From assembly GCA_018335975.1 (NCBI GenBank), contig JAGXRH010000160.1, forward strand, positions 1-44,402: 44,402 bases of DNA. Direction: 5' to 3'. Both the position numbers and the translations under genes were made by a program. This document shows, in pieces, positions 23,971-32,691 of this stretch; the first letter of the stretch is position 1, and each line of letters starts with the position of its first letter. This DNA is from Ignavibacteriales bacterium (lineage in GTDB: Bacteria > Bacteroidota > Ignavibacteria > UBA10030 > F1-140-MAGs086). The notes under the pieces are model-generated. The model worked only from the letters and a program-made list of their open reading frames with translations. It was not told the DNA's origin and searched no databases.

Positions 23971-25452
23971 TTACTTGACGAGTACCAATTTTTTCACTTC
24001 ACTCAATTTTCCAACCTGAAGTTCAGCATAATACATTCCGCTTGGCAAGAGCGAAGCATCAAAAAGAATTTCGTGGTTACCTTTCGATTGAAATTCATTG
24101 ACAAGATTTGCAACTTTTTCCCCGGTGGTATTAAAAATACTGAGAGCAACCAAACTATTTTCCGGTACTTCATACCGAAGAATGGTCGTTGGATTAAACG
24201 GATTGGGAAAATTTTGAAAAAGTAAATAAGAAGAATGTCTCTCGCTCATTATTTCATTTACAGAAGTGCTACCGGTATTATATTTTATTGTGATATAATC
24301 ATAAGTATTTGAAGAAGTTGTTGCGCCGGAAACATACAGATAACCCGAAACATCAATGGCGCAACTCAATCCGTAATCATGACTTTGCGTTTGATCATTA
24401 TATAGCAACGACCAAATAGTATTTCCAGTACTTGCGTTAAGTTTTAAGAGTAATATATCGTCGTTGGAACCATTGTACGATGAGCCGCTCAGGTAGAGAT
24501 TTCCCGAATGGTCAATCGTGCTTCCTAAAAATTGGTCGTAATTCTGTGGACTGTCATATCTTGTAGTCCATTCGAGATTTCCTGAAGAAGTATATTTCAG
24601 CGTAATGCCATATCTGTTTCCGGAATTCAATTCTATGCCACACATTCCTGACACATAGATATTCATTGATTCATCAACTGTGCAATCTGAATGAACTGTT
24701 CGCACGCTATCAAGAGTATCAAGTGATGTTCTTGTCCATTGAACTTCGCCGGCAGAATTATATTTAAGTGTAACGAGATTATAACTTGTTCCGTTGAACG
24801 AGTAACCGTTCACGTACACATTTCCCAACGGATCAGCTGCACAACCGTACGCCTCGTCTTTTCCGTGTGCAGTGTTATCGAAAGAACGAAGCCACACCAT
24901 CGTTCCGTTATCCGCGCGGTATTTTATTGTTACATAATCATTGTTAAGTCCATTGAACGAAACGCCAGTCACAAAAATATTTCCGGAATCATCGAGCGCA
25001 CATTCTAACGCCATATCATCTCCGTTTGCAGTGCCGTTATACCTTCGCGTCCAAATGGTATCGCCGCTCGTTGAATTATATTTCATTGTTATGTAATCAA
25101 ACCTCCCGTTCGCCATCGAAGCGCCGACAACAAAAAGATTTCCAGTGTTATCAACAACGCAGCCAAGAGCCATATCGTATTCGTTTGCGGGAGAATTATA
25201 TCTTCTCGTCCAAATGGTATCGCCGTTCGTTGTGTTATAGTTGACGATGAGAATGTCATCGTTGTTTCCATTCGAAGAATATCCAACAACAAAGAGATGA
25301 TTTGCATTGTCTTGAATACAATCCAATGCAAAATCAAAACCGTTTGCCGGTCCGTTATATGTTTTGTTCCAAAGAACGTTTGGAGTTTGTGCGCTTGTAT
25401 AATTGAGCGAACTCAACACCATAGTGATTATAGTGAAAATATATTTTTTCAT
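23971..25452 (-). CDS. Secreted beta-propeller protein with T9SS sorting domain
   Basis: 493 residues. A signal peptide (residues 1-21, ending TSAQ) is followed by about seven repeats of some 50 residues built on GDTIWTRRYN ... DNTGNLFVVGAS, an SBBP-type beta-propeller. The last 80 residues are a T9SS sorting domain: FQNFPNPFNPTTILRYEVP, then a Gly-Met-Tyr-Tyr phrase and final KKLVLVK. It should be exported through the outer membrane and anchored or released. It sits inside the aromatic run, 41 bases after oah and directly abutting the SDR, so it is probably co-transcribed. Its role there is unknown. Confidence 0.9.
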   Translation of the reverse strand: MKKYIFTIITMVLSSLNYTSAQTPNVLWNKTYNGPANGFDFALDCIQDNANHLFVVGYSSNGNNDDILIVNYNTTNGDTIWTRRYNSPANEYDMALGCVVDNTGNLFVVGASMANGRFDYITMKYNSTSGDTIWTRRYNGTANGDDMALECALDDSGNIFVTGVSFNGLNNDYVTIKYRADNGTMVWLRSFDNTAHGKDEAYGCAADPLGNVYVNGYSFNGTSYNLVTLKYNSAGEVQWTRTSLDTLDSVRTVHSDCTVDESMNIYVSGMCGIELNSGNRYGITLKYTSSGNLEWTTRYDSPQNYDQFLGSTIDHSGNLYLSGSSYNGSNDDILLLKLNASTGNTIWSLLYNDQTQSHDYGLSCAIDVSGYLYVSGATTSSNTYDYITIKYNTGSTSVNEIMSERHSSYLLFQNFPNPFNPTTILRYEVPENSLVALSIFNTTGEKVANLVNEFQSKGNHEILFDASLLPSGMYYAELQVGKLSEVKKLVLVK

Positions 25453-25493
25453 AGAGAATTACCTTTCAAGTTAATTGTTATATAATTACCGAA

Positions 25494-26621
25494 TCATTTT
25501 TGTTTCGGTAAAACTTCTTCAAAAAGACTTTCATTCATTTCTCTTCCTTCTGCAATCAGCTGGCGATACTTTACAAAATCAATGACATCTTTTCCAGTAA
25601 GTTTACGTGAGTTAAATGCGGTGAAACCGAGAAATCCTTCGAGCATTTGATTTGCTGCGAGCCAATGACGATTTGCCAATTTCGTTTGGTCCCAGAAAAA
25701 TTTTTTCTTCGCGCGTATTCCATCAATAGATTTTATCAAACATCCCGGAAATAGATTTGTGAATCGCCAGAGAATTTCATTCACCGATGTATCGAGCAAC
25801 GAAAAATCAATTGTCGCTTTTTCAATTTCTTCATTCGCTTTTTTTCTTGCATCGCCGGAAACAAATTCTCCATACACAATTTCTCCATCATCAACATATT
25901 TATCTGTAATGACAAGCGGATTGCGTTTGAAAGAATTTCCATCTTTTATTACGGGAAGAACTTTGCTAATGAGCGAAAGGCGTTTCATTTTATACGCGCT
26001 CCACACTTCGCATGAAACGCAATTCCACATCGCATCTTCAATACTCAAGTATGCCGGAAGAAAATCCGTTGAGCCGCCATCGGGAGCTGAGCCGTGTTTT
26101 GGTCCCGCTTGTCCAAACACCGCAGTATCAGCAGAAAGTGTAGTATCGCACGCCATTCCGATTTCTTGTCCGCCGGCAACGCGCATTCCATTCACGCGGC
26201 AAATCGTCGGCTTCTTGCAATTCAAAATTGCGTCCACCATTGCATTAAACAAATCCATATACGCGCCGTATTCTGCGGGACGTTTTGCGTAATACTCCGC
26301 ATATTCTTTCGTATTTCCGCCTGTGCAAAACGCTTTATCGCCAACAGCAGTGAACACAACGGCAACAACGCTTCGCTCCATTGATGCTTTGTGAAATCCG
26401 GCAATCACTCCTTTCACCATTTGTGTTGTGTAGGAATTATATTGCTTCGGATTGTTGAGTGTAATCCACGCAGAATGTAATCCCGGAACAACGTTTCCTT
26501 TCTCATCAAGAATAGGACGGAGTTCATACATCGTGCAAGGCGCGTCTGTTCCGAAAAATTCATCGCCCCACAAATTGTGATTTTTTATTTCGTTATCACG
26601 CGGTAACCAGTTCAGACTCAT
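25494..26621 (-). CDS. oah: 6-Oxocyclohex-1-ene-1-carbonyl-CoA hydrolase (ring opening)
   Basis: 375 residues from the ATG at 26621, giving MSLNWLPRDNEIKNHNLWGD, a BamA/Oah-type opening. An upstream start (26678) would add 19 residues. FCTGGNTKEYAEYYAKRP, CRVNGMRVAGGQEIGMACD and FGQAGPKHGSAPDGGSTDF are blocks I recognise as characteristic of BamA/Oah within the crotonase superfamily, and the protein is longer than ordinary hydratases. It adds two waters to open the ring and yield 3-hydroxypimelyl-CoA. The start overlaps the 3' end of the LeuA-like gene by 26 bases. oah is the standard marker gene for anaerobic aromatic degradation and gives the strongest single support for the pathway. Confidence 0.94.
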   Translation of the reverse strand: MSLNWLPRDNEIKNHNLWGDEFFGTDAPCTMYELRPILDEKGNVVPGLHSAWITLNNPKQYNSYTTQMVKGVIAGFHKASMERSVVAVVFTAVGDKAFCTGGNTKEYAEYYAKRPAEYGAYMDLFNAMVDAILNCKKPTICRVNGMRVAGGQEIGMACDTTLSADTAVFGQAGPKHGSAPDGGSTDFLPAYLSIEDAMWNCVSCEVWSAYKMKRLSLISKVLPVIKDGNSFKRNPLVITDKYVDDGEIVYGEFVSGDARKKANEEIEKATIDFSLLDTSVNEILWRFTNLFPGCLIKSIDGIRAKKKFFWDQTKLANRHWLAANQMLEGFLGFTAFNSRKLTGKDVIDFVKYRQLIAEGREMNESLFEEVLPKQK

Positions 26622-27873
26622 AATGTTTTCTTTCGTCTTCGGGAATTTCAGTTTCAATGAATGCTTCGATTTCGTCATCCGTTAAAAGACGATTCGAGTG
26701 TTTTGCGTAATCAAAAATTTTCTTCACCATTCCGCCGTTGAAATCATAACCGTGGTCATGCAGCCAATACGCAACATTCGACTCGCCGCTCAACGGACCA
26801 ATATCTATTTTTTGTTTTCTTCCAACCATCGAAGCGGGAACAGCGGAATACACCATATCGGAAAGCCACGTATCGTTTGTTTTCAACGCTTTGATAACTG
26901 CGGCGGCATGAACTCCCGTTGCAGTGCGAAATGCATCAGGACCAATGACGGGATAATTGTAGGGAATGGGAACGTGACATGCTTCGGAAACAAGGCGGCA
27001 GTATTCTTTCAGTTTACAAAGGTCGTTGTTGATGATTCCCCACATTTTCAAATTCACGAGAAGCAAATCCATCGAAGCATTTCCGCAGCGTTCACCAATT
27101 CCCAACGCACAACCGTGAACTCTATCAACTCCCGCGCGAATTGCCGCAATAGTAGCTGCGAGTGCAAATCCTCTATCGTTGTGTCCGTGCCAGTCAATTT
27201 TCACATCTTCGCCTGTATCTTCAATAACATCTTTAACGAAGCGAACAATATTTGTTGCGCCGGTTCGCGTTGTGTGTCCGACTGTATCGGCAATGACAAC
27301 ACGTTTCGCTCCACATTGAATTGCTGCAGTATAAAGTTTTTCGATGTCGTCGGGATGCGCGCGCGTTGTATCTTCTGTAACATACATACTCGGCAAACCA
27401 TGCGCAACAACATACGAAACTGCATTCTCCGTCAGTTCCAAAACTTTATCAACAGTCCATCCTTCCACATATTGACGAATCGGGCTTGAACCAACGAACG
27501 ATGCGACTTCAATCGGTATTCCTGCTTTTTGAGAAATGTCAATCACCGGGTCAATATCAGCAATCACCGTTCGCGCCGCGCAATTAGGAAAAATTTTCAT
27601 CTTGCTTCGCGCAATTTCTTTTGCAAGTTCGAGTGTGTCGTTATATGCGCGCGGACCAGCACCGGGCAATCCAATGTTTGCCGATTGAATTCCCAAATCT
27701 TCCATCAGATGAAGAATGCGAATTTTCTGGTCAATCGTCGGGTCGGTAACGGAAGGAGATTGAAGTCCGTCGCGCAATGTTTCGTCGTCGAATTCAATTT
27801 GCACAACGCCTTTCATATCAACGATACCGCCTTTGTTCCAATCGTAAATTAGATTTTTTTGTTCGGAGTTCAT
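26596..27873 (-). CDS. LeuA/homocitrate-synthase-like enzyme (HMGL family)
   Basis: 425 residues with the acyl-transferase TIM-barrel. The barrel opens with DDETLRDGLQSPS (catalytic Arg-Asp), and the metal ligands follow: DWHGHNDRGFALA with both histidines near 212-220, and GERCGNASMD near 258. The length covers catalytic and linker regions but lacks the C-terminal feedback domain of classic LeuA (about 500 residues), so leucine inhibition is not expected. It condenses an acyl-CoA, usually acetyl-CoA, with a 2-oxo acid. Isopropylmalate synthase, citramalate synthase or another chain-extending role are all possible. It is packed between leuD and oah, overlapping oah. Confidence 0.85.
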   Translation of the reverse strand: MNSEQKNLIYDWNKGGIVDMKGVVQIEFDDETLRDGLQSPSVTDPTIDQKIRILHLMEDLGIQSANIGLPGAGPRAYNDTLELAKEIARSKMKIFPNCAARTVIADIDPVIDISQKAGIPIEVASFVGSSPIRQYVEGWTVDKVLELTENAVSYVVAHGLPSMYVTEDTTRAHPDDIEKLYTAAIQCGAKRVVIADTVGHTTRTGATNIVRFVKDVIEDTGEDVKIDWHGHNDRGFALAATIAAIRAGVDRVHGCALGIGERCGNASMDLLLVNLKMWGIINNDLCKLKEYCRLVSEACHVPIPYNYPVIGPDAFRTATGVHAAAVIKALKTNDTWLSDMVYSAVPASMVGRKQKIDIGPLSGESNVAYWLHDHGYDFNGGMVKKIFDYAKHSNRLLTDDEIEAFIETEIPEDERKHYESELVTA

Positions 27874-27918
27874 ACGTGCCTCATATTGTTATTTGTGAAT
27901 AGTATTTTGAATTACACT

Positions 27919-28428
27919 TTACACTTGTTGAAGTTTCTTTTGTTCGATTCTTCGCTTTGCAAACTCCACCATTCCACCGAGATTGATTATTTCCTGAATC
28001 ATTTCGGGAAATGGCGGAACGTGATATGTTTTATTTTTGGAAATGTTTTTGATGTTGCCTTTCGTTAAATCAATTTCCAGTTCATCACCGTTTTCCGCTT
28101 CGTCAACTGCGGCATCAATTTCTAAAATCGGTAATCCGATATTGATGGAGTTGCGATAAAAAATTCTTGCAAACGATTTTGCAACAACGCACGAAACGCC
28201 CGCGCCCTTAATTGCAATCGGCGCATTCTCCCGCGAACTTCCGCAGCCAAAATTTCTTCCCGCAACAATGATGTCGCCTTTTCGCACATTCTTCACAAAG
28301 TTTGCGTCAAGGTCTTCGAGTGCATGCGGCGCGAGTTCTTTTTCCGTAAATGCAGTGCAATACCGTGCTGGAATAATGACATCTGTATCAATGTTGTCGC
28401 CGTATTTGTGAACGTTGCCTTTAATCAT
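27919..28428 (-). CDS. leuD: 3-Isopropylmalate dehydratase, small subunit
   Basis: 169 residues of the short archaeal-type aconitase swivel subunit: [16 protein letters not shown] at 11-26 and [15 protein letters not shown] near 58-72. It joins the LeuC-type subunit encoded at 32692-33945 to isomerise 2-isopropylmalate or a homologous 2-alkylmalate. It is separated from leuC by the regulator, the thiolase and the large fusion gene, an unusual split for these partners. It lies 45 bases upstream of the LeuA-like gene. Confidence 0.9.
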   Translation of the reverse strand: MIKGNVHKYGDNIDTDVIIPARYCTAFTEKELAPHALEDLDANFVKNVRKGDIIVAGRNFGCGSSRENAPIAIKGAGVSCVVAKSFARIFYRNSINIGLPILEIDAAVDEAENGDELEIDLTKGNIKNISKNKTYHVPPFPEMIQEIINLGGMVEFAKRRIEQKKLQQV

Positions 28429-28429
28429 A

Positions 28430-28467
28430 GGTGTTAGGTGTGAGGTGTGAGGTGTTAGGTGTTAGTT
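28430..28467. repeat. Heptad repeat (GTGTTAG/GTGTGAG type)
   Basis: Five consecutive 7-bp units GTGTTAG, GTGTGAG, GTGTGAG, GTGTTAG, GTGTTAG directly upstream of the leuD start. Confidence 0.75.
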
Positions 28468-28514
28468 TTAGAATGAAAATCTTTTCTGACAACTGAATTC
28501 TGTCTTCTTACTTC

Positions 28515-30845
28515 TTACATCGGATAACGTCTCTTAAACTCTGCTTGCTTTCCCTTCACGACTGCTTCCAATCCAATCAACGCATCGGGATGTTCAAAAA
28601 TTTGTTGCAAATAATGTTCGAGTTCAAATTCTGCAAGCATGTTGTTATCTATTCCATTTAAATAATTTTCAAAACCGCGAGAGATAAGATAGTTGGAAAT
28701 CCAAACAGCGTTGGGAGAGTTGTTTGCCACTCTTCGCACAACTTTTTCTGCAAACGCTTTTGCTTCATTGTTGTAATGCAGTGGAAGAAAACCACGCGCT
28801 TGCGCAAAGAGTGTTGGTAGTAAATCTGCTTGAGAAAATAATTCCGTTGCAATTTGCAACTCACGTTTTTCTGCAAAGGAAATTTGCGTCGAAAGTTTTT
28901 CGAATTGCAATGAATTCAGTTTTTCTTTCGAAATCATTTTTCCGTTGTTATCAATAATTGCTTGCGAAATTATTTCTACCGCATCATCGCGTTTGTGTTG
29001 CGGGATTATTGCATCGGCTAAACCAAGTTCATAAATCATTTGCGGAGAAGAAGTTGTAACTCCACCAGCAAGAATGAAGTAACAAGCAAGCGCAAGTGCT
29101 GTTTCTACGTCGTTTGTTTTTCTGTAAATGAGTTGCGGAAGAGTAAGTGTGCCGCGAAGTCCGGGATAAATTCCAAGCCGCGTTTCGGGAAGTGAATACG
29201 ATGTGCGATTCGTAATAATTGTAATGGTGTTTTCATCAAGCGCAAATGCAGACGCAACTTCAACGCCTCCGCCAAATGCTTGTCCGTCAACAATTGCAAT
29301 TTTCGGTTTTGATGTTCCGGTCATTATGTTGAACATTACATTCTGCCATTCTCGTGTGTCATCAACAATCGCTTTGAAATTTTTTGCTTTGATACGCTCG
29401 ATGAATGTGGGAATGTGCGCTCCGGCAATAAATGTTTTGATTGGCGCAGTATCGAAAATTATCACTTTACATTTTTTATCGTCATTCGCTTCGGAAAATT
29501 CGCGCTTCAATTCTTCAAACACTTTGTTATCCATTGCATTCGCCGCTTTGGGATTGGAAAGTGTAATGCGCCGGATTGCATTCTTCTTTTCTTTTTCCGT
29601 ATAAACATTTGAAAGATACAATCCCCAACCGCTTTTCTTTCCCATTTGTTTTTTCAGCAAATCACAAACCGGAAAATTTTGGTTGAATTTTTTCGCAAGT
29701 TCTTCACGCTTTTTCACTACGTCGTTCACCCGCTTCATTCCGATTTCATTCATCAAGGTAAACGGACCTTTGTTCCAGAGAAAAGCATTTTGCGTGAGTA
29801 ATTCCAAATCTTCTATCGTAATCAAACCGGCATCAACACATTCCGTTGAAGTGAGAAAACCAATTGCCAAAAATCTATCGCATAATTCATCAACAACTTT
29901 CTGACTACTGACTACTGGCTTCTGACTACTTGCCTTTATCCATCTAACTGAATTTTTATCCGCAGTTTCATTGAATTCGTTTATCAAATCAATGTAATTT
30001 TTACGTGGCGAAAAGAAATTGCCATACACTTTATACAGCGCATCATTCGGATTTGACGAATCAGAAAACGATTTCATCGAATATAAACCCACAGGTAAAC
30101 CGGTTGCATCCATCAATTCAAGAAAACCAATTGGAATTCCGTACGCTTGCTTTCCCGCTTGCTCAATGGTCGGAATATCGAAACCTTCTTCCAACATTCG
30201 CGTTGCTTCAAGAAGGAGAGCAACAAAAATAATATCTGCAACGCCCCCTTTTCTGCTTCCGCGAATGTGTGTGGGAATTTTCCCGCCGAGTTTCAAATAC
30301 TTTCGCGCGATTGCTTTACTTTCTTCCGATGCAGTTTTTGTTCCTGCATATTCTGCTGCGCGATTTTTGTGGGGCAAATAAAAGTAGTGCATCCACACAA
30401 TTTTATCGGAACGTTTTGTAACTTGCGCAAGAATATTCACATCGAGCGAAGATGAATTGGAAGCAAACACCGTATGCTTTGGGCAAAGTCTATCGAGCGT
30501 TTTGAAAATTTCTTTTTTAATATCTACACGTTCCGTAGCGGCTTCAATGACGAGATTCAAGTATTTGCTTTTACACGCAATTTCATAACTCGTTGTGCCG
30601 ATAATGCGACTCCGTATTTCAGAAATTTCTTTTGTGGAAAATATTTTTCCCTTAGCGTTATCGAGTTCTTTTTCAATTGTAGAAAATCCACGTTGCAAAA
30701 TTTCATTCGATACATCCAGCAAACCAACGTTGAAACCGTTTTGTGCATACGTTTGAGCCAAACTCGCTCCCATCGTTCCAGCGCCGACGATAAGTATTTC
30801 TATGTTATTCCAATTTGCGTTCATCATCTCAATTGTTTTATTCAT
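28515..30845 (-). CDS. 3-Hydroxyacyl-CoA dehydrogenase/enoyl-CoA hydratase fusion
   Basis: 776 residues. Residues about 15-410 form the NAD-dependent dehydrogenase (LIVGAGTMGASLAQTYA at 18-34, FASNSSSLDV near 130), and about 420-776 the crotonase part (FIAGAHIP, GQAFGGGVEVA, PETRLGIYPGLRGT). The dehydrogenase comes first, opposite to FadB/FadJ but as in the crotonyl-CoA hydratase/3-hydroxybutyryl-CoA dehydrogenase fusions of archaeal carbon fixation. It can oxidise 3-hydroxypimelyl-CoA and also process crotonyl-CoA formed from glutaryl-CoA. A short heptad-repeat insertion codes SSQKPVVSSQK near residue 305-315. It lies between the thiolase and leuD genes. Confidence 0.88.
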   Translation of the reverse strand: MNKTIEMMNANWNNIEILIVGAGTMGASLAQTYAQNGFNVGLLDVSNEILQRGFSTIEKELDNAKGKIFSTKEISEIRSRIIGTTSYEIACKSKYLNLVIEAATERVDIKKEIFKTLDRLCPKHTVFASNSSSLDVNILAQVTKRSDKIVWMHYFYLPHKNRAAEYAGTKTASEESKAIARKYLKLGGKIPTHIRGSRKGGVADIIFVALLLEATRMLEEGFDIPTIEQAGKQAYGIPIGFLELMDATGLPVGLYSMKSFSDSSNPNDALYKVYGNFFSPRKNYIDLINEFNETADKNSVRWIKASSQKPVVSSQKVVDELCDRFLAIGFLTSTECVDAGLITIEDLELLTQNAFLWNKGPFTLMNEIGMKRVNDVVKKREELAKKFNQNFPVCDLLKKQMGKKSGWGLYLSNVYTEKEKKNAIRRITLSNPKAANAMDNKVFEELKREFSEANDDKKCKVIIFDTAPIKTFIAGAHIPTFIERIKAKNFKAIVDDTREWQNVMFNIMTGTSKPKIAIVDGQAFGGGVEVASAFALDENTITIITNRTSYSLPETRLGIYPGLRGTLTLPQLIYRKTNDVETALALACYFILAGGVTTSSPQMIYELGLADAIIPQHKRDDAVEIISQAIIDNNGKMISKEKLNSLQFEKLSTQISFAEKRELQIATELFSQADLLPTLFAQARGFLPLHYNNEAKAFAEKVVRRVANNSPNAVWISNYLISRGFENYLNGIDNNMLAEFELEHYLQQIFEHPDALIGLEAVVKGKQAEFKRRYPM
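29899..29932. repeat. Heptad repeat inside the fusion gene
   Basis: Units CTGACTA, CTGACTA, CTGGCTT, CTGACTA. They encode the repeated SSQK...VVSSQK segment of the dehydrogenase domain without breaking the frame. Confidence 0.7.
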
Positions 30846-30847
30846 TT

Positions 30848-30915
30848 GTCATGTTGAGCGAAGCGAAACATCTTTTTATTCGACGAGCAAGATTCTTCGC
30901 TTTGCTCAGAATGAC
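30848..30915. repeat. REP-like imperfect palindrome
   Basis: A 25-bp arm (30848-30872, GTCATGTTGAGCGAAGCGAA...) pairs imperfectly with 30891-30915 (...TTCGCTTTGCTCAGAATGAC). The GTCATnnTGAGC(G/A)AAGCGAA type is widespread in genomes of this group. It lies just upstream of the fusion gene's start. Confidence 0.7.
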
Positions 30916-30926
30916 TATCATTGGTT

Positions 30927-32180
30927 TTATACATAACCTTCCACAATCAACGCTCCCCCTTGTCCGCCGCCAATACACGCAGAGGCAAGCCCGAGTCCAC
31001 CAAGATTTAAAAGTGAAATTGTCATTCGCGCGCCCGTTGCACCAAGCGGATGACCAAGTGCAATCGCGCCGCCGTTCATGTTTACTTTTGTTCTATCGAG
31101 TTTCATTTCTCGTTCACACGCCAAATATTGTCCCGCAAATGCTTCGTTGATTTCAACGTGTGCAATTTGTTTCAAAGAAAGTCCGGCGCGTTTCAATGCA
31201 ATGGTTGAAGCGGGAACGGGACCGATTCCCATATAATGCGGGTCAACGCCGGCAACTCCCCACGAAAGCAATTCACCAACCGGTTCAATGCGGAGTTCTT
31301 TTGCTTTTCCCAATGTTGTCATCACGACTGCGGCAGCGCCGTCAACAATGCCGGAAGAATTTCCTGCTGTTTGCACGCCACCGGGTTTTACTGCCGGAAG
31401 TTTTGTAAGCGATGCAAGTGTCGTTTCCGGTTTTACATTTTCATCTTTGTCAATAATTTTTTCTTTTCGCTTCTCTTGAATTTTGAGCGGCGTAATTTCT
31501 TTTGCAAGTTGTCCGTTTTCCTGCGCAACTTTCGCTTTTGTTTGTGAAGAGAGAGCAAACTCATCAACTTCTGCGCGCGTGATTCCATACAGACGAACGA
31601 GATTTTCTGCCGTTCCCATCATATCATTATTGATGAACGTATCATTCAATCCATCTTTGAAAAGAAATTGCGTTTTCGGTCCGAGCATATACGGAAAACC
31701 ATACGCTACAGCATAAATTACGAGCGGTGATTGCGATGTGCTTTCGTATCCACCGGCAAGAACTAGTTCCGCTTCGCCGTTCAATAATTCTTTTGCCGCT
31801 TGCACAATCGCTTCTCCGCCTGACCAGCATATGCGATTCACCGTTAACGCAATGGAAAAATTTGAAAGTCCCGCTTTGAGTGCAACGTGTCGCGCGCCAT
31901 AATGAGAGTCAATACTCGTGTGCATTCCGTTTCCGAAAATTGCGGTGTCAATAAGTTCTCGTCGTTCAAAAAGATTTGCTTGTTCAATTGCAGCGCGCGC
32001 GGACATTGCTCCTAAATCTGTCGGAGAAAAATCTTTCAAACTTCCACCGACAGTTCCAAACGGCGTTCGTGTTGCGGAGAGAAAAACAATTTTTTTATTC
32101 TTGTCTTTCAAAATTACCAGCGAATTCTTTCCAGTCTTTTTTGGCAATCGAAAAATTTCTTTGTTCGTTGCGTTAGTCAT
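30927..32180 (-). CDS. Acetyl-CoA acyltransferase (thiolase)
   Basis: 417 residues; thiolases usually have about 390, and the extra length is an N-terminal extension of about 28 residues. The catalytic Cys is in NRICWSGG near 118, then NEAFAGQYLA, GGAIALGHPLGATG (catalytic His) and the final CIGGGQGGA. It would cleave 3-oxopimelyl-CoA to glutaryl-CoA and acetyl-CoA, and acetoacetyl-CoA to two acetyl-CoA. Its ATG lies 8 bases inside the end of the marR gene, so the two are translationally linked. A later start would remove the extension, but the overlap with marR fits the called one. Confidence 0.92.
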   Translation of the reverse strand: MTNATNKEIFRLPKKTGKNSLVILKDKNKKIVFLSATRTPFGTVGGSLKDFSPTDLGAMSARAAIEQANLFERRELIDTAIFGNGMHTSIDSHYGARHVALKAGLSNFSIALTVNRICWSGGEAIVQAAKELLNGEAELVLAGGYESTSQSPLVIYAVAYGFPYMLGPKTQFLFKDGLNDTFINNDMMGTAENLVRLYGITRAEVDEFALSSQTKAKVAQENGQLAKEITPLKIQEKRKEKIIDKDENVKPETTLASLTKLPAVKPGGVQTAGNSSGIVDGAAAVVMTTLGKAKELRIEPVGELLSWGVAGVDPHYMGIGPVPASTIALKRAGLSLKQIAHVEINEAFAGQYLACEREMKLDRTKVNMNGGAIALGHPLGATGARMTISLLNLGGLGLASACIGGGQGGALIVEGYV

Positions 32181-32652
32181 TCAGATTATTCCAAAGTCGT
32201 TCAATGTAGTTCAGCATTTCTTTCTTTTCTGGTTCGGAAAAGTTTTTCCAAATATCTTCATCCGTTTCCTGCGCGAGATGTTCAATTTCACTGCGAAGAA
32301 GTTTTCCTTTCGCAGTCAAATACACATTCACAACGCGACGGTCATCATCATCGCGTTGGCGTTGAAGCAAACCATCGCGTTCCATTCTGTCAATAATTCC
32401 CGTGAGTGTCGGATTATCCAAATACAATCGCTCGACAAGTTCTGTGAGAGAAATTCCATCTTCTTCATACATTCGAATCAACACAATATATTGAGTCGCC
32501 GTAAGTTCGTGTTCCAGCAATTTTGCATCGAGCGCGCGTTTCATTCCGCGCGCAGTTCGATTCATCAAAAAGCCAAGCGATGTATCGAGATTCCACGTTT
32601 CGGAATTTCGATTTGAAAAATTTTTATGAGCGACTACAGTATTCGTTAGCAT
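32173..32652 (-). CDS. MarR-family transcriptional regulator
   Basis: 159 residues with a winged helix-turn-helix: LTATQYIVLIRMYEEDGISLTEL, then the recognition-helix region NPTLTGIIDRMERDGLLQRQ and the wing RDDDDRRVVNVYLT. MarR proteins dimerise, bind short palindromes and release DNA on binding small acids or acyl-CoA; BadR of Rhodopseudomonas is a MarR protein that regulates anaerobic benzoate genes. The position inside the aromatic run, overlapping the thiolase, makes it the best candidate regulator of the pathway. A 13-bp palindrome lies 18 bases upstream of its start. Confidence 0.9.
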   Translation of the reverse strand: MLTNTVVAHKNFSNRNSETWNLDTSLGFLMNRTARGMKRALDAKLLEHELTATQYIVLIRMYEEDGISLTELVERLYLDNPTLTGIIDRMERDGLLQRQRDDDDRRVVNVYLTAKGKLLRSEIEHLAQETDEDIWKNFSEPEKKEMLNYIERLWNNLND

Positions 32653-32669
32653 ACAAGTTGTTTGTGTAC

Positions 32670-32682
32670 GAAGTATTACTTC
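32670..32682. promoter_or_regulatory. Candidate operator of the MarR regulator
   Basis: GAAGTA-T-TACTTC is a 13-bp palindrome with one central base, in the 39-base gap between leuC and marR. Its size and position suit autoregulation by MarR. I noticed no second copy in the window. Confidence 0.35.
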
Positions 32683-32691
32683 AAAAAAAAT

